A stretch of DNA of 64,000 nt, from assembly GCF_009829915.1 (NCBI RefSeq), contig NZ_SZZW01000003.1, positions 90,097 through 154,096 on the forward strand. The letters are read 5' to 3'. A model generated the notes under the pieces. It did no database searches, had not been told where the DNA came from, and saw nothing but the letters and a program-made list of their open reading frames with translations. The stretch is from Pantoea sp. Nvir (GTDB lineage: Bacteria > Pseudomonadota > Gammaproteobacteria > Enterobacterales > Enterobacteriaceae). Both the position numbers and the translations under genes were made by a program. This document shows positions 19,008-29,446 of the stretch, piece after piece; the first letter of the stretch is position 1; the number at the start of each line of letters is the position of its first letter.

Positions 19008-21272
19008 CTATTGGTAATAGCACGAGCTTGGAGTGTCCAGTTTTACTTTTTTGATGCATTGTAGACCGTGCGGCAACAATTTCCCGCAGTGTCCACGGGC
19101 AGCACGGAATTTTTGCAAGTCTTCGTTGTTCAATACTAGCTTGCGCTTGCCAGCATAGAGCGTAATTATACTGTGCTGCGGTAAAATCATCAGCCACAAT
19201 AGTTTATCACTACCGTCCACCAAAGATGCCGCTGGAATAGAAATAATTTTTTTACCCTTACCTTTTGACATCTGCGGTAGCTCGTCTACTGGGAAGATCA
19301 ACATACGTCCTGCCTTAGTGATCGCCAGCAGCATGTCATTTTCATGATGTATTGCCAATAAAGGCATTACACGCGCTTTATCTGGTAGCGTCAGCAACGT
19401 TTTACCAAAGCGGTTGCGAGACAATAAATTAGCAAAGATGCAAATAAAGCCATAACCGGCGTCAGAGGCAATGAGCAATTTATTATCTCTCGCCGCCATC
19501 AATACTTGTTCCACCACTGTGCCAGGCAGCAAAGACAATTTGCCGCTCAGCGGCTCACCATATCCTCGCACTGGTGGCAGAGAGTTAGGATTCAGTGTAT
19601 AACTACGACCTATAGAGTCGATAAAAACGACCGGCTGATTACTCTCGCCACGTGCCGCTACTAAATAACTGTCGCCCTCCTTATAGCTCAGTACTGTCGG
19701 ATCGACATCGTGCCCCTTAGCACTACGTACCCAACCCATCTTTGATAGCACGATGGTGACCGACTCTGAGGTCACCAGCTCATTTTCGCTCAGCGCTTTA
19801 ACTTCTTCGTGTTCGTTTAGAGGTGAACGGCGATCGTCACCATAGGTAAAAGCAGCAGCCTGTAGTTCTTTTTTTAACAGCATATTTATCTTGCGTTCGG
19901 AGGAGAGAGTTGCCTGAATCCTATCGCGTTCTTTTCCTAGATTAATTTGCTCGCCGCGGATCTTTATATCTTCTAATTTTGCCAAGTTACGTAGTTTTAG
20001 TTCTAAAATCGCTTCCACTTGGGTTTCATCGATCCTGAAACGTGAGATTAGCACCGACTTTGGTTGATCTTCACTACGAATGATATGGATTACCTCATTA
20101 ATGTTAAGAATAGCAACCAGCAAGCCTTCAAGAATGTAGAGACGGAGCAGCACGCACTCAAGGCGATGATTAAGCCGACGTTTCACAGTATCTCTGCGAA
20201 ATACCAGCCACTCTGATAGGATTTCATGTAAATTTTTTACGGCCGGACGGTTGTCTAGGCCGATCATGTTTAGATTAACACGATAGCTTTTCTCTAGATC
20301 GGTGGTAGCGAATAAATAGTACATTAACTTATTAACATCTGAGAACTTATCGCGTAGCACAATCACTAGACGTATAGAATTTTTATGATCAGACTCGTCG
20401 CGGAGATCTGCCACCATAGGCAGCTTTTTATTGTGCATCTGAGCAGCGATCTGCTCCAGCACTCGTGCACCGGAAACCTGATAAGGTAGTGCGGTAATCA
20501 CTGCTTGGTCGTTCTCTTTCTTCCAGACAGCACGCTGTCGAATAGAGCCACGTCCATTTTGATAAATTTTGTGGATTTCATTACGCGAAGTGATGATTTC
20601 TGCTTCAGTCGGGAAATCCGGTCCCCGTACTATATCCAGTAACACATCAAGAGTAGTATTTGATTTATCGATCAAGGCAATAAGTGCTTGTGTTACCTCA
20701 CGTAGGTTGTGAGGAGGAATATCGGTTGCCATGCCAACTGCAATGCCAGTAGTACTATTTAGCAGAATATTAGGAAGCTGTGCTGGTAGTATCTTTGGCT
20801 CCTGAAGCGTACCGTCAAAGTTAGGCACAAAATCCGCTGTGCCCTGACCCAACTCACTGAGTAATATTTCAGAATATTTAGAAAGGCGTGATTCGGTATA
20901 ACGCATTGCTGCGAATGATTTCGGATTATCTGAGGCTCCCCAGTTTCCCTGTCCGTCCACCAGTGGATAACGGTATGAGAAAGGCTGCGCCATTAATACC
21001 ATTGCTTCATAGCAGGCTATGTCACCGTGCGGATGATATTTCCCTAATACATCGCCCACGGTTCGCGCAGATTTTTTAAATTTTGCAGTAGCGTTAAGGC
21101 CAAGTTCCGACATAGCGTACACAATCCGGCGTTGCACTGGCTTGAGCCCATCGCCGATATAAGGTAACGCGCGGTCCATAATGACATACATGGAATAATT
21201 TAGGTACGCATTTTCTGTAAATTTGTGCAGGGCAATACGCTCTTCTGCACTATCCTGCAGTAATTCACTCAT
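19008..21272 (-). CDS. parC: DNA topoisomerase IV subunit A (ParC)
   Basis: A 754-residue protein (E. coli 752). I start at the ATG at 21272, giving [27 protein letters not shown], because it aligns with E. coli and follows an AAGGATGAG site; the frame stays open 43 codons further upstream without support. The catalytic Tyr125 lies in [11 protein letters not shown] (E. coli Tyr120). The breakage-reunion core, coiled-coil and C-terminal beta-propeller wrap region are all present. With ParE it decatenates daughter chromosomes. In the quinolone-determining region the sequence is HPHGDIAC, with Ile85 (ATA codon) at the place of E. coli Ser80. The C-terminus diverges and ends in PSSCYYQ. Confidence 0.95.
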   Translation of the reverse strand: MSELLQDSAEERIALHKFTENAYLNYSMYVIMDRALPYIGDGLKPVQRRIVYAMSELGLNATAKFKKSARTVGDVLGKYHPHGDIACYEAMVLMAQPFSYRYPLVDGQGNWGASDNPKSFAAMRYTESRLSKYSEILLSELGQGTADFVPNFDGTLQEPKILPAQLPNILLNSTTGIAVGMATDIPPHNLREVTQALIALIDKSNTTLDVLLDIVRGPDFPTEAEIITSRNEIHKIYQNGRGSIRQRAVWKKENDQAVITALPYQVSGARVLEQIAAQMHNKKLPMVADLRDESDHKNSIRLVIVLRDKFSDVNKLMYYLFATTDLEKSYRVNLNMIGLDNRPAVKNLHEILSEWLVFRRDTVKRRLNHRLECVLLRLYILEGLLVAILNINEVIHIIRSEDQPKSVLISRFRIDETQVEAILELKLRNLAKLEDIKIRGEQINLGKERDRIQATLSSERKINMLLKKELQAAAFTYGDDRRSPLNEHEEVKALSENELVTSESVTIVLSKMGWVRSAKGHDVDPTVLSYKEGDSYLVAARGESNQPVVFIDSIGRSYTLNPNSLPPVRGYGEPLSGKLSLLPGTVVEQVLMAARDNKLLIASDAGYGFICIFANLLSRNRFGKTLLTLPDKARVMPLLAIHHENDMLLAITKAGRMLIFPVDELPQMSKGKGKKIISIPAASLVDGSDKLLWLMILPQHSIITLYAGKRKLVLNNEDLQKFRAARGHCGKLLPHGLQCIKKVKLDTPSSCYYQ

Positions 21273-22102
21273 TAAACTCTCATCCTTACTTTGTGGCACA
21301 TAATGGTGGAATAGGGGGCGGTTTATTAAAAATCGTATTGTAAAAAATCTAAAATAATATAGTAAACATGAAAAAGCTGGTAAAAAATTACAGAACAACA
21401 TTATACTCTACTGCAAACATTACTTGTGAAGAAGCAAATTAGAAATACATATAACGCTGCTATCAGATTCGCATTGCGATAAATCAGGTAATAAAAAAAT
21501 ACACGGACGATCGATTTCTTAGGTCATTGTAATCATCTCTATTTTCACAAGTTATTAATGAGAAAGTTATGTGTGAAAATCTGTCATTTGCGCTATACCA
21601 TTGTCCAGCTAGCATAAGTTAGCGTATGATTACTCCGCTTATAACGAACGATAGGTCGGCTAAATGGGCAATATTCCATCTTCATGTTGTGCACAGGACC
21701 TCAAAAATATATAGTCCGCCGTACTTCTTTGGAGTAGTACGCGGTGACCAACAAACAAAACAGGCACACTAGGCTATTCTCAATTAGTATGAGAGAATTA
21801 GTTCTCACAGGTAGAAAAAGCGACCTGTCTTTGATGAAAGTGGAAGTACTGTATGGTACACAGTACGAAAAAACACTTTAAGGCTTTCTGCCAGTCTGTT
21901 TAGAACACGAGGTCAAGCTTGTATTAGTTTGATTTCTTAGACAGCTCAGCAAATGCAATATCGAACCATAGCGCTGTAGTCGAAATGAGCATACACAAAT
22001 CTCTAAAGTAATGTTTCTTATTATTATCTACTCATCCTGTACGGATAATATGCTAATCAGCGCTCTAGCCCTAAATAATGCGTGTATGTAGTGTGGTAAT
22101 CA
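21273..22102. other. Non-coding stretch between parC and parE
   Basis: About 0.8 kb. In E. coli these genes are separated by several others (for example qseBC and mdaB), of which nothing could be read. Some short stem-loops occur near 21800-21870. Confidence 0.5.
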
Positions 22103-23998
22103 TTACACTTCAATGTTGGCCATATCGCCTTTTTCCTGCAGCCAGTGACGGCGATCTGAAGATCTCTTTTTAGCCAAAAGCATATCCATTACGCGAAGTG
22201 TCTTCTCAATATCCTCTTCTCCTACCGTTAACTGCACTAGACGACGTGTATTTGGGTCAAGCGTAGTTTCTCGTAACTGTAGCGGGTTCATTTCGCCTAA
22301 ACCTTTAAAACGCTGTACATGCGGCTTGCCTTTCTTGCGCTTGAGCTGATATAGAACTTTTTCTTTTTCACTCTCATCAAGCGCGTAATGAACCTCTTTA
22401 CCGAGATCGATACGGTAAAGCGGTGGCATTGCCACATAGACGTGGCCGCCTTTAACTAAAGGTCTAAAGTGCTTCATAAAGAGCGCACACAGTAGTGTAG
22501 CGATATGCAAACCGTCTGAGTCTGCATCGGCGAGTATGCAGATCTTGCCATAACGTAGATGGCTAAGGTCTTTACTAGTAGGATCAATGCCGATTGCCAC
22601 AGATATATCATGTACTTCCTGTGACGCTAGTACTTCATCGGAAGAAATTTCCCAAGTATTGAGAATTTTGCCCTTTAGAGGCATGATTGCCTGATATTCT
22701 CGGGTCCGTGCTTGTTTAACAGATCCCCCTGCCGAATCTCCTTCTACGAGAAATAGCTCAGTTTTATTTAGATCCTGAGCAGTGCAGTCTGCCAGTTTAC
22801 CTGGCAACGCCGGACCGCTAGTGAGCTTTTTACGCACTACTTTTTTCGCAGCGCGCACACGTTGCTGCGCACTATTAATTACTAACTCTGCTAGCTGTTC
22901 CGCTAATTGAATATTCTGGTTAAGCCAGAAACTAAATGACTTTTTTACTACCGTTGAGACTAAGGCAGTGCACTGGCGCGATGAGAGGCGCTCTTTGGTC
23001 TGGCCAGCAAACTGTGGATCTTGCATTTTCACTGAAAGCACATAAGAGCAGCGACTCCAGATATCTTCCGTCGCCAGCTTTACACCTCGCGGTAGGATAT
23101 TACGGTATTCACAAAACTCGCGCATGGCATCAAGTAGCCCCTGGCGCAGACCGTTGACGTGCGTACCACCCTGCATGGTTGGAATCAAGTTAACGTAGCT
23201 TTCGGTCACTAGCTCTCCACCTTCGGGTAGCCATAGCAGAACCCAGTCAATCGCTTCAATCTTGCTGGAAAAGCTGCCGACAAAAGGTTTTTTCGGCAGT
23301 GTCAATCGACCATTTACCGCTTCGCACAAGTATTCAGATAGTCCATTTTTATAACACCAGTACCGTTCAGTATTGTTGATTTTGTCCTTAAAAAGGATCT
23401 TGACACCAGGACAAAGCACTGCTTTAGCTTTTAGCAAATGGGTTAAACGATGAACGGAAAAGAGCGGATTATCAAAAAAACTTTCATTAGGCCAGAACTG
23501 CACCCGCGTGCCAGTATTACGTTTAGCCACCGTGCCAGTTTTAGTCATTTTCTGTATCTTTTTCCCATTCTCGAATAAGAGATCATATACTTCCCCATTG
23601 CGGCGTACTGTGACTTCAAGGCGTTTCGATAGCGCGTTTACCACAGAAATGCCGACGCCGTGCAGGCCACCAGAAAACTGGTAATTTCTGTTGGAAAATT
23701 TACCACCAGTATGTAGACGACAAAGAATCAATTCGACCGCAGGCAGACCTTCTCCCGGATGGATATCTACAGGGATACCGCGTCCGTCGTCAATTACTTC
23801 CAAGGACTGATCTGCATGCAGAATGACCTCAACATGTTTCGCATAGCCCGCTAGTACTTCATCGATGCTATTATCAATAACTTCTTGACCCATATGATTA
23901 GGAAGTGTTGTATCAGTATACATACCAGGACGACGGCGAATTGGTTCAAGGCCAGTCAGAATCTCAATAGCATCTGCGTTATAGCTTGATTGATTCAT
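22103..23998 (-). CDS. parE: DNA topoisomerase IV subunit B (ParE)
   Basis: A 631-residue GHKL ATPase (E. coli 630). The N-terminal ATP-binding motifs are EVIDNSIDEVLAGY, IDDGRGIPVDIHP and GGLHGVGISVVNALS, followed by the transducer domain with the QTKERLSSR loop. The TOPRIM domain has VEGDSAGGS and the DADSDGLHIATLL metal-binding aspartates. The C-terminal QRFKGLGEMNP and GDMANIEV are conserved. It drives strand passage by topoisomerase IV with ParC. The start ATG at 23998 gives MNQSSYNADAIEILTGLEP, as in the family. The gene is undamaged, and parC and parE lie close together on the same strand. Confidence 0.96.
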   Translation of the reverse strand: MNQSSYNADAIEILTGLEPIRRRPGMYTDTTLPNHMGQEVIDNSIDEVLAGYAKHVEVILHADQSLEVIDDGRGIPVDIHPGEGLPAVELILCRLHTGGKFSNRNYQFSGGLHGVGISVVNALSKRLEVTVRRNGEVYDLLFENGKKIQKMTKTGTVAKRNTGTRVQFWPNESFFDNPLFSVHRLTHLLKAKAVLCPGVKILFKDKINNTERYWCYKNGLSEYLCEAVNGRLTLPKKPFVGSFSSKIEAIDWVLLWLPEGGELVTESYVNLIPTMQGGTHVNGLRQGLLDAMREFCEYRNILPRGVKLATEDIWSRCSYVLSVKMQDPQFAGQTKERLSSRQCTALVSTVVKKSFSFWLNQNIQLAEQLAELVINSAQQRVRAAKKVVRKKLTSGPALPGKLADCTAQDLNKTELFLVEGDSAGGSVKQARTREYQAIMPLKGKILNTWEISSDEVLASQEVHDISVAIGIDPTSKDLSHLRYGKICILADADSDGLHIATLLCALFMKHFRPLVKGGHVYVAMPPLYRIDLGKEVHYALDESEKEKVLYQLKRKKGKPHVQRFKGLGEMNPLQLRETTLDPNTRRLVQLTVGEEDIEKTLRVMDMLLAKKRSSDRRHWLQEKGDMANIEV

Positions 23999-25253
23999 AA
24001 TAAATTTCTAATCAGACATGTAAAATTTTGTGGAATTTACGAAAGTAAATAGTAATTAATACATAAAAATTAATAATTTTGTAACATATCGCTCGAATCT
24101 AATAACCCCATAATTACCAATCTCTTCCACTGCTTTTCAACACACGCTGTAGTCATGTATTTCTTTGCTACTCGGTTGCTGAAGCTAATAGAGCTAATAA
24201 GGCGCTTTTAGCAGATAGGAGATTAACTTCTATAAATTTTATATCATAAATAAATATGCTAATACTTTAGCATATATTACTTTCAAATTCGGGTATTCTG
24301 GATTAACACGAAGTATCAGTTAGCAGTTTAACGGTATGTACCCACTGAATTAACGGATATAGAAGGCAGAGTAAAACTTTAAGAAAGTTAAGTGGCAAAA
24401 TATATGTATTGTAATACATCACTTTAATTAAGATATGTAAAGATAAGGCTATACTGAAGTTGACTTCCAAAAATAGCTTTGTATCTAATGTTTTAACATC
24501 TTCTACTAGTCACTGGAGAAATTCTTTTATACTCTTACTCTGCAGAGTAACTTTGTGTTACACTGTTATGTAGAATGGCACGAAGCTGATAAGGCCACTT
24601 TTTAGTATATATTGCATAGTTAAAATCATCAGTACCTAGATTGGCAATATTATAGAACCTGTTAAGCGCCTTATTAGTAAGGCGGACTTCTTTCTACTTG
24701 TAAGCTTTTTCTCGTTATAATGGTTGCCGAATGCACTGCTATGTATAATCTTGTTTCAGTATCGGTACTGTTTTACCATTCCTTCCGCTCAGGAATGGAT
24801 TAAATACGTTGGTGGGTACTAATCTAAATTTATCATTCGTGTATATTTGTAGTAATTAAAGTTCATCATATTGCTGTGCAGATTAATTATGTCTTCAGTA
24901 AGATATACATAAAAAATCTAAGACGATGGTAGCAACAGGTGCTATAAGATGATTAAAAGTTGCATCGTTAAAATCGTAAAATAAGATGTGCTTAACCATT
25001 TATACTTTTACTACAAAACGATAATATTCAAAAATTAATATAAAAAATATTATTTGATAGATTTAATTTTTCTCGTTTTGCAACCGCCGAAACCAAATTA
25101 ATATAAGTGTATATTATGTATATAAAATATTTATTTTATTAAATATTTTTATATAAGCGTACAGGGTCTGGGGGAAAAATAGCAGTAACTGCTAAATTTT
25201 ATTTATGTGGTATAAAACATATTAATGTGGCTGTTACTGATAAGGAGGTAAAA
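23999..25253. other. Non-coding stretch between parE and cysQ
   Basis: About 1.25 kb, extremely AT-rich toward cysQ. In E. coli yqiA and cpdA lie upstream of parE; no fragments were recognised. Two 7-bp perfect hairpins occur at about 24670-24687 and 24777-24800, possibly old terminators. Confidence 0.45.
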
Positions 25254-25994
25254 ATGTTAGAAAAAATCTGTCAGTTAGCACGTGAGGCTGGTAACGCGAT
25301 TATGCTTATGTATAAAAAAGAATCTATGTTAGACATTTCTCGTAAAACTGACAACTCTCCGGTGACTATAGCAGACATTGCCGCACACAATATAATTCTG
25401 CAAGGTTTGAGGAAATTAATACCAGAAGTACCAGTGCTGTCGGAGGAGGATCCTCCCACGTGGAGCGAGCGTCAGCAGTGGCAGAGCTACTGGTTGGTTG
25501 ATCCACTTGATGGTACTAAAGAGTTTATCAAGGGCAATGACGAGTTTACCATCAATATCGTGCTAATTAATCAAGGCAACCCGGTATTGGGTGTAGTATA
25601 TGCACCTGCGTTGGATGTGCTTTATTCCGCTACAGAGAGCAAAGCCTGGAAAGAAAAAGATGGTCATAAAGTACGGATTCATGCATGTAATGCGCGGCCA
25701 CCACTGGTCGTAGTCAGCCGTTCACACGCCGATGATGAACTTAAACAGTATCTTAAACAGCTTGGCGAGCATCAAACTATTGCCATTGGCTCGTCGCTAA
25801 AATTTTGCTTAGTGGCAGAAGGAAAAGCTCAACTTTACCCTCGTTTTGGTCAGACTAATATCTGGGATACCGGTGCAGGACATGCCGTTGCTATTGCAGC
25901 TGGTGCATACGTCCGCGACTGGCAAGGTAAACCACTTGATTATGCACCACGTGAATCCTTTCTTAATCCCGGGTTTCGCGTTTCACTGTTTTGA
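25254..25994 (+). CDS. cysQ: 3'(2'),5'-bisphosphate nucleotidase CysQ
   Basis: A 246-residue inositol-monophosphatase-superfamily protein, the E. coli CysQ length. Metal-binding motifs are SEEDPP (around residues 63-68), [11 protein letters not shown] (81-91) and [13 protein letters not shown] chose the ATG at 25254 after a perfect TAAGGAGGT ribosome binding site; the frame extends nine codons upstream from a weaker start. CysQ hydrolyses 3'-phosphoadenosine 5'-phosphate to AMP, which prevents PAP poisoning during sulfate assimilation. I saw no sulfate-assimilation genes in this window. The downstream neighbours (ytfL ghost, tamA, tamB) follow E. coli order. Confidence 0.95.
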   Translation: MLEKICQLAREAGNAIMLMYKKESMLDISRKTDNSPVTIADIAAHNIILQGLRKLIPEVPVLSEEDPPTWSERQQWQSYWLVDPLDGTKEFIKGNDEFTINIVLINQGNPVLGVVYAPALDVLYSATESKAWKEKDGHKVRIHACNARPPLVVVSRSHADDELKQYLKQLGEHQTIAIGSSLKFCLVAEGKAQLYPRFGQTNIWDTGAGHAVAIAAGAYVRDWQGKPLDYAPRESFLNPGFRVSLF

Positions 25995-26189
25995 CAGCAT
26001 TAGATAATAGTTTGTCCTAATAAAACTAAGCTGATTGGCTGTGTTACCTAGTCCTAAGTCATGTGGTACTTTGATTCAATTTGTCCGCCCTTTTTACCAG
26101 TACACGGTTCTCTGCTTTTCTACTTTAGTTTTTGTAGGTTTTACTATATTGGCACAGCTGACTACTGATCGTTGATTATTGTAACCAGT

Positions 26190-27330
26190 AGTTGATATAT
26201 AAGATCACTGTCGATATCGTTTACTTCAAAAGTATAGCCAGCAAATTACTTCAAAAGTATAGCCAGCAAATTTGACGAAATCGCTACGCTTCAGGATTTT
26301 CTGCAAAATATACATCATAAACCCACCAATGTTTTCATAATTGCCAGATTACGAAAATTCTTCGCTATCTAACACACATATGACGTCATTAATCGACGTG
26401 CCGGCCTCTATTCACCAAGAGTTCTCATCTCGTGCCATCATTTGCTCTTCTAACCCTTGACCATTAGATTATCCATTAAAGTATTCATAACATCATTTAA
26501 TGTGATAATTCCTCATACTAACGCACATTCTCATGGTCACTGCACCAAGTCTTCGCTTGCAGTTTTAAAGCTTTCTAGAGGTTCTGAGAGGGTCAACGTA
26601 TCCAGCAAGATCGGCGGAATGGGGATTTGTAAACCGCTGTGCAGCGCTATCTCTGATTGTTGAGTAAGCGCAGCAGCAGTTTGCATTTTCAAGATGTTTT
26701 CTTGTTCCCGTAGCTCAAACTAGATGACGTTTCCTCGCGAAATCATGGAAGAGGGCACAATATGCTATTTAACATCGAAAACGTTCTTAATCAGTTCGTA
26801 CTCTTGTTCACGCAATACACCAGCTAGTGCTCCAGTTTCCACCACCGCGTAAATATCGTCAGAAATAATTTGATCTTTGCGCACCATAGTAACTTAAAAG
26901 TGTGAAACAAGACGTTTGCTAACCGGTTAAATAACCAGACTGCAGGGTTCTATACTAGTAGGTAGAAGAGTATAGGTTTGATAATGTGTAGCGCAATTAC
27001 CTCAGATGCGATCATGACGACAGGTTTGAATATCAGATCATCAAATAAAATAAATACATTAGTAACGGCAGAAAAGGAACAAACAAAGCTAAGCTGCTCG
27101 GCAAGAACTGGTACGTCGATTAATTCGCTAAAAAGCTACTAAAGGTAGAAGAGAAAGCTGCGTCTCCGATTATACCGCCGAGAATGGCGACCTTATTTAG
27201 TCCAAGCACCACGGTGAAGAAAGTACCGTGGCGTTTCTTCCATCTTCAGTAAATACTGAGAAGTTGATATCGCCTTCTTTTCTAAAAGATTATCAATTTA
27301 TTATTTTTGGCTTTAAAAGCTTACAAAAGC
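26190..27330 (-). pseudogene. ytfL: Decayed ytfL (DUF21/CBS-pair CorC-HlyC family membrane protein)
   Basis: The minus strand reads as YtfL in broken frames. LLEK-KGDIN near 27290 is followed by FFTVV-LGLNKVAILGGII and GDAAFS near 27120-27230. SDDIYAVVETGALAGVLREQ and YELIKNVFDV lie near 26770-26870. VPSSMISRGNVI-stop, DTLTLSEPLESFKTASED and GIITLNDVMNTLMDNL lie near 26460-26750. SGNYENIGGFMMYILQKI and FVKFAGYTFEV lie near 26240-26340. Stops and frameshifts are frequent, and a 25-bp tandem duplication at 26222-26271 shifts the C-terminus. The position between cysQ and tamA on the reverse strand is as in E. coli. YtfL-type proteins are linked to cation, including cadaverine-related, export; that function is lost here. 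Confidence 0.93.
26222..26271. repeat. Exact 25-bp tandem duplication inside the ytfL relic
   Basis: Two perfect copies, at 26222-26246 and 26247-26271, each TACTTCAAAAGTATAGCCAG followed by CAAAT. Twenty-five bases is not a multiple of three, so the event shifted the frame; it is one of several slippage-like duplications in the window. Confidence 0.9.
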
Positions 27331-27694
27331 ACGTACTGCTTATATTCATTTTTCTGTCTATGTTATACAGGCCAAAAATATTTATGCCACATCTGGGGCA
27401 GAATTGTACATTAAGCTGTGCTTGAGCCGATTTGAATATAAAGATAGTGCCTGAGACATTCTCTGTAACGTGTTTTTCTGCATAGTCCAGTTCGATACAA
27501 TTGGACATATCTACTGTACAACAAGTGCATCGGTCAGATTATTTATTAAATGGGGTATTATTTATCTTAAATGATGTTTGTTCCTAAGCCATAGTCTGCT
27601 TTCTACGGCTATCATGTTAAAAGTACCGTGTTATATTCTCATCCAGATATATATAACTCCCTATAAAATAGGGATAGGCATGATAGGAGTGCGC
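27331..27694. other. Stretch between the ytfL relic and tamA
   Basis: No gene is visible. In E. coli msrA lies here on the minus strand; the 71-codon minus-strand frame at 27293-27508 does not resemble MsrA. The tamA promoter should be within this segment. Confidence 0.4.
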
Positions 27695-29446
27695 GTGCCA
27701 AGAATTCACATCTTTTTGATAGCCTGTTTACTGATTACTTTACCGGTCGTAGAAGCAGCGAGAATACCCCTTCAGGTAGAAGGCTTACCGGGAGATCTTA
27801 ACAAAAATTTGTGTGAACGTCTCTCCACTATTGCTACAAATATTGCTACAAATAAAGTGTACAACGATAGTTGGTTTCGTACACGCGTCTCAGAGGCGAT
27901 ACAGCAAGAGTTAAAGACACTCGGTTATTATGATCCCAATATCACTTTTGAATTGCGTTCTACTGAGTTGCAGGACGGAAGAACAGTGCTAATCGCACAT
28001 GTGAAACTGGGTGAACCGGTAAAAATAGTAGGTAGCAGTATTTTGCTTAAAGGCGATGCTTTGTACGATCCTGACTATCACGATTGGGTAAAAAAGGGCA
28101 CGCCGATAGTAGGGCGCCAGCTTATCCACGCCGAGTATAACAAATTTAAAAGCGGCTTTACTAAACTTGCGCTACGTAATGGCTACTTCGACGGTAATTT
28201 TAAAAAAAGCCAGCTTGGTGTTTCAATCGAGCGGCACGAAGCTTTTTGGGATATCGACTACGATAGTGGCCAGCGTTACCGTTTCGGAGAAGTCAACTTT
28301 TCTGGATTGCATATCCGTAAGGAATATCTGGAGAAACTCGTGCCTTTTAAAAAAGGCGAATACTACAGTGCGAAAAATTTAGCCGAGTTGAATCGTAGGC
28401 TCTCTGCTACCGGATGGTTTAACTCCGTAGTGATCACACCAGAATTTAAGATAGGGCAAAAAACTAAAATCTTGCCACTAAACACGATGGTATCACCTCG
28501 TACTAAAAATACTGTAGAAACTGGTGTTGGTTACTCCACCGGTGTTGGCCCACGCCTTAAAATAATTTGGAAAAAGCCTTGGGTAAACGATATGGGGCAT
28601 AGCTTAGTGGCTAGCACCTACCTCTCCACACCAGAGCAGCAGCTCGATCTTAGATATAGAATACCGTTATTAAAAAATCCGCTGGAACAGTATTACCTTT
28701 TCTCTGGAGGCCTGAAGCGCACTGATCTAAATGATACTCATTCCGATACTACTATGTTTGGTGTGTCACGTTACTGGGAAAATAGTAGTGGCTGGCAGAA
28801 TGGGATCAACCTACGCTGGAGCTGTGACTATTTTACCCAGGGTAGTGTTACCAACAACTCCATGCTGCTTTATCCAGGCATCCTTCTTAACCGTACACGT
28901 TCACGCGGGGGATTGATGCCAACATGGGGTGATTCACAGCACTATTGGTTATATGTCTCTGACACTACTTGGGGATCAAATATTGATTTCCTTATTTTCC
29001 AGGCACAGCACGTTTGGATCCGCACGGTAGCAGAAAAACACCGTTTCGTGTTACGCGGTAATTTCGGCTGGATTGGCACCAACGATTTCGAGAAAGTTCC
29101 TTCTGATCTCCGTTTCTTTGCAGGGGGAGATCGTAGCATTCGCGGCTATAAATACAAAAATATATCACCGCATGATGAAAACGGCAAGCTAACTGGAGCT
29201 TCAAAACTGTTTATCGGATCTTTAGAGTATCAACAAAATATATTTGATAAATGGTGGGGAGCAGTATTTATCGATTCAGGCATAGCAGTTAACGACATCA
29301 AGCAGAGCAATTTTAAAACCGGTGCTGGTTTTGGTTTACGCTGGGTATCGCCGGTCGGGCCGATAAAACTGGATATTTCTAGCCCAATTGGCAATGGCAA
29401 GAATTATAGTTTGCAAGTTTATATCGGACTGGGGCCTGAGCTATGA
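27695..29446 (+). CDS. tamA: TamA, outer-membrane Omp85-family translocation assembly protein
   Basis: About 583 residues (E. coli 577). I favour the GTG at 27695: an AGGAG site ends five bases before it, and the resulting signal peptide (ending VVEAA) has the E. coli spacing to LQVEGL. An ATG at 27680 is the alternative. Three POTRA domains lead to a 16-strand barrel with [25 protein letters not shown], the lid-lock loop motif [13 protein letters not shown] and the C-terminal YIGLGPEL strand. TamA works with TamB to move phospholipids and insert some outer-membrane proteins. A 12-bp in-frame duplication at 27830-27853 encodes IATN twice in POTRA1. The stop overlaps the tamB start (ATGA). Confidence 0.95.
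   Translation: MPRIHIFLIACLLITLPVVEAARIPLQVEGLPGDLNKNLCERLSTIATNIATNKVYNDSWFRTRVSEAIQQELKTLGYYDPNITFELRSTELQDGRTVLIAHVKLGEPVKIVGSSILLKGDALYDPDYHDWVKKGTPIVGRQLIHAEYNKFKSGFTKLALRNGYFDGNFKKSQLGVSIERHEAFWDIDYDSGQRYRFGEVNFSGLHIRKEYLEKLVPFKKGEYYSAKNLAELNRRLSATGWFNSVVITPEFKIGQKTKILPLNTMVSPRTKNTVETGVGYSTGVGPRLKIIWKKPWVNDMGHSLVASTYLSTPEQQLDLRYRIPLLKNPLEQYYLFSGGLKRTDLNDTHSDTTMFGVSRYWENSSGWQNGINLRWSCDYFTQGSVTNNSMLLYPGILLNRTRSRGGLMPTWGDSQHYWLYVSDTTWGSNIDFLIFQAQHVWIRTVAEKHRFVLRGNFGWIGTNDFEKVPSDLRFFAGGDRSIRGYKYKNISPHDENGKLTGASKLFIGSLEYQQNIFDKWWGAVFIDSGIAVNDIKQSNFKTGAGFGLRWVSPVGPIKLDISSPIGNGKNYSLQVYIGLGPEL
27830..27853 (+). repeat. In-frame 12-bp tandem duplication within tamA
   Basis: ATTGCTACAAAT is repeated exactly twice (27830-27841, 27842-27853), adding the residues IATN a second time. 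It is in frame, so the protein is preserved. Confidence 0.9.

Noticed and set aside
27293..27508. 71-codon minus-strand frame considered as an msrA remnant
   Set aside because: Position fits msrA, but no MsrA motif such as GCFWG is present; its end overlaps the ytfL relic.
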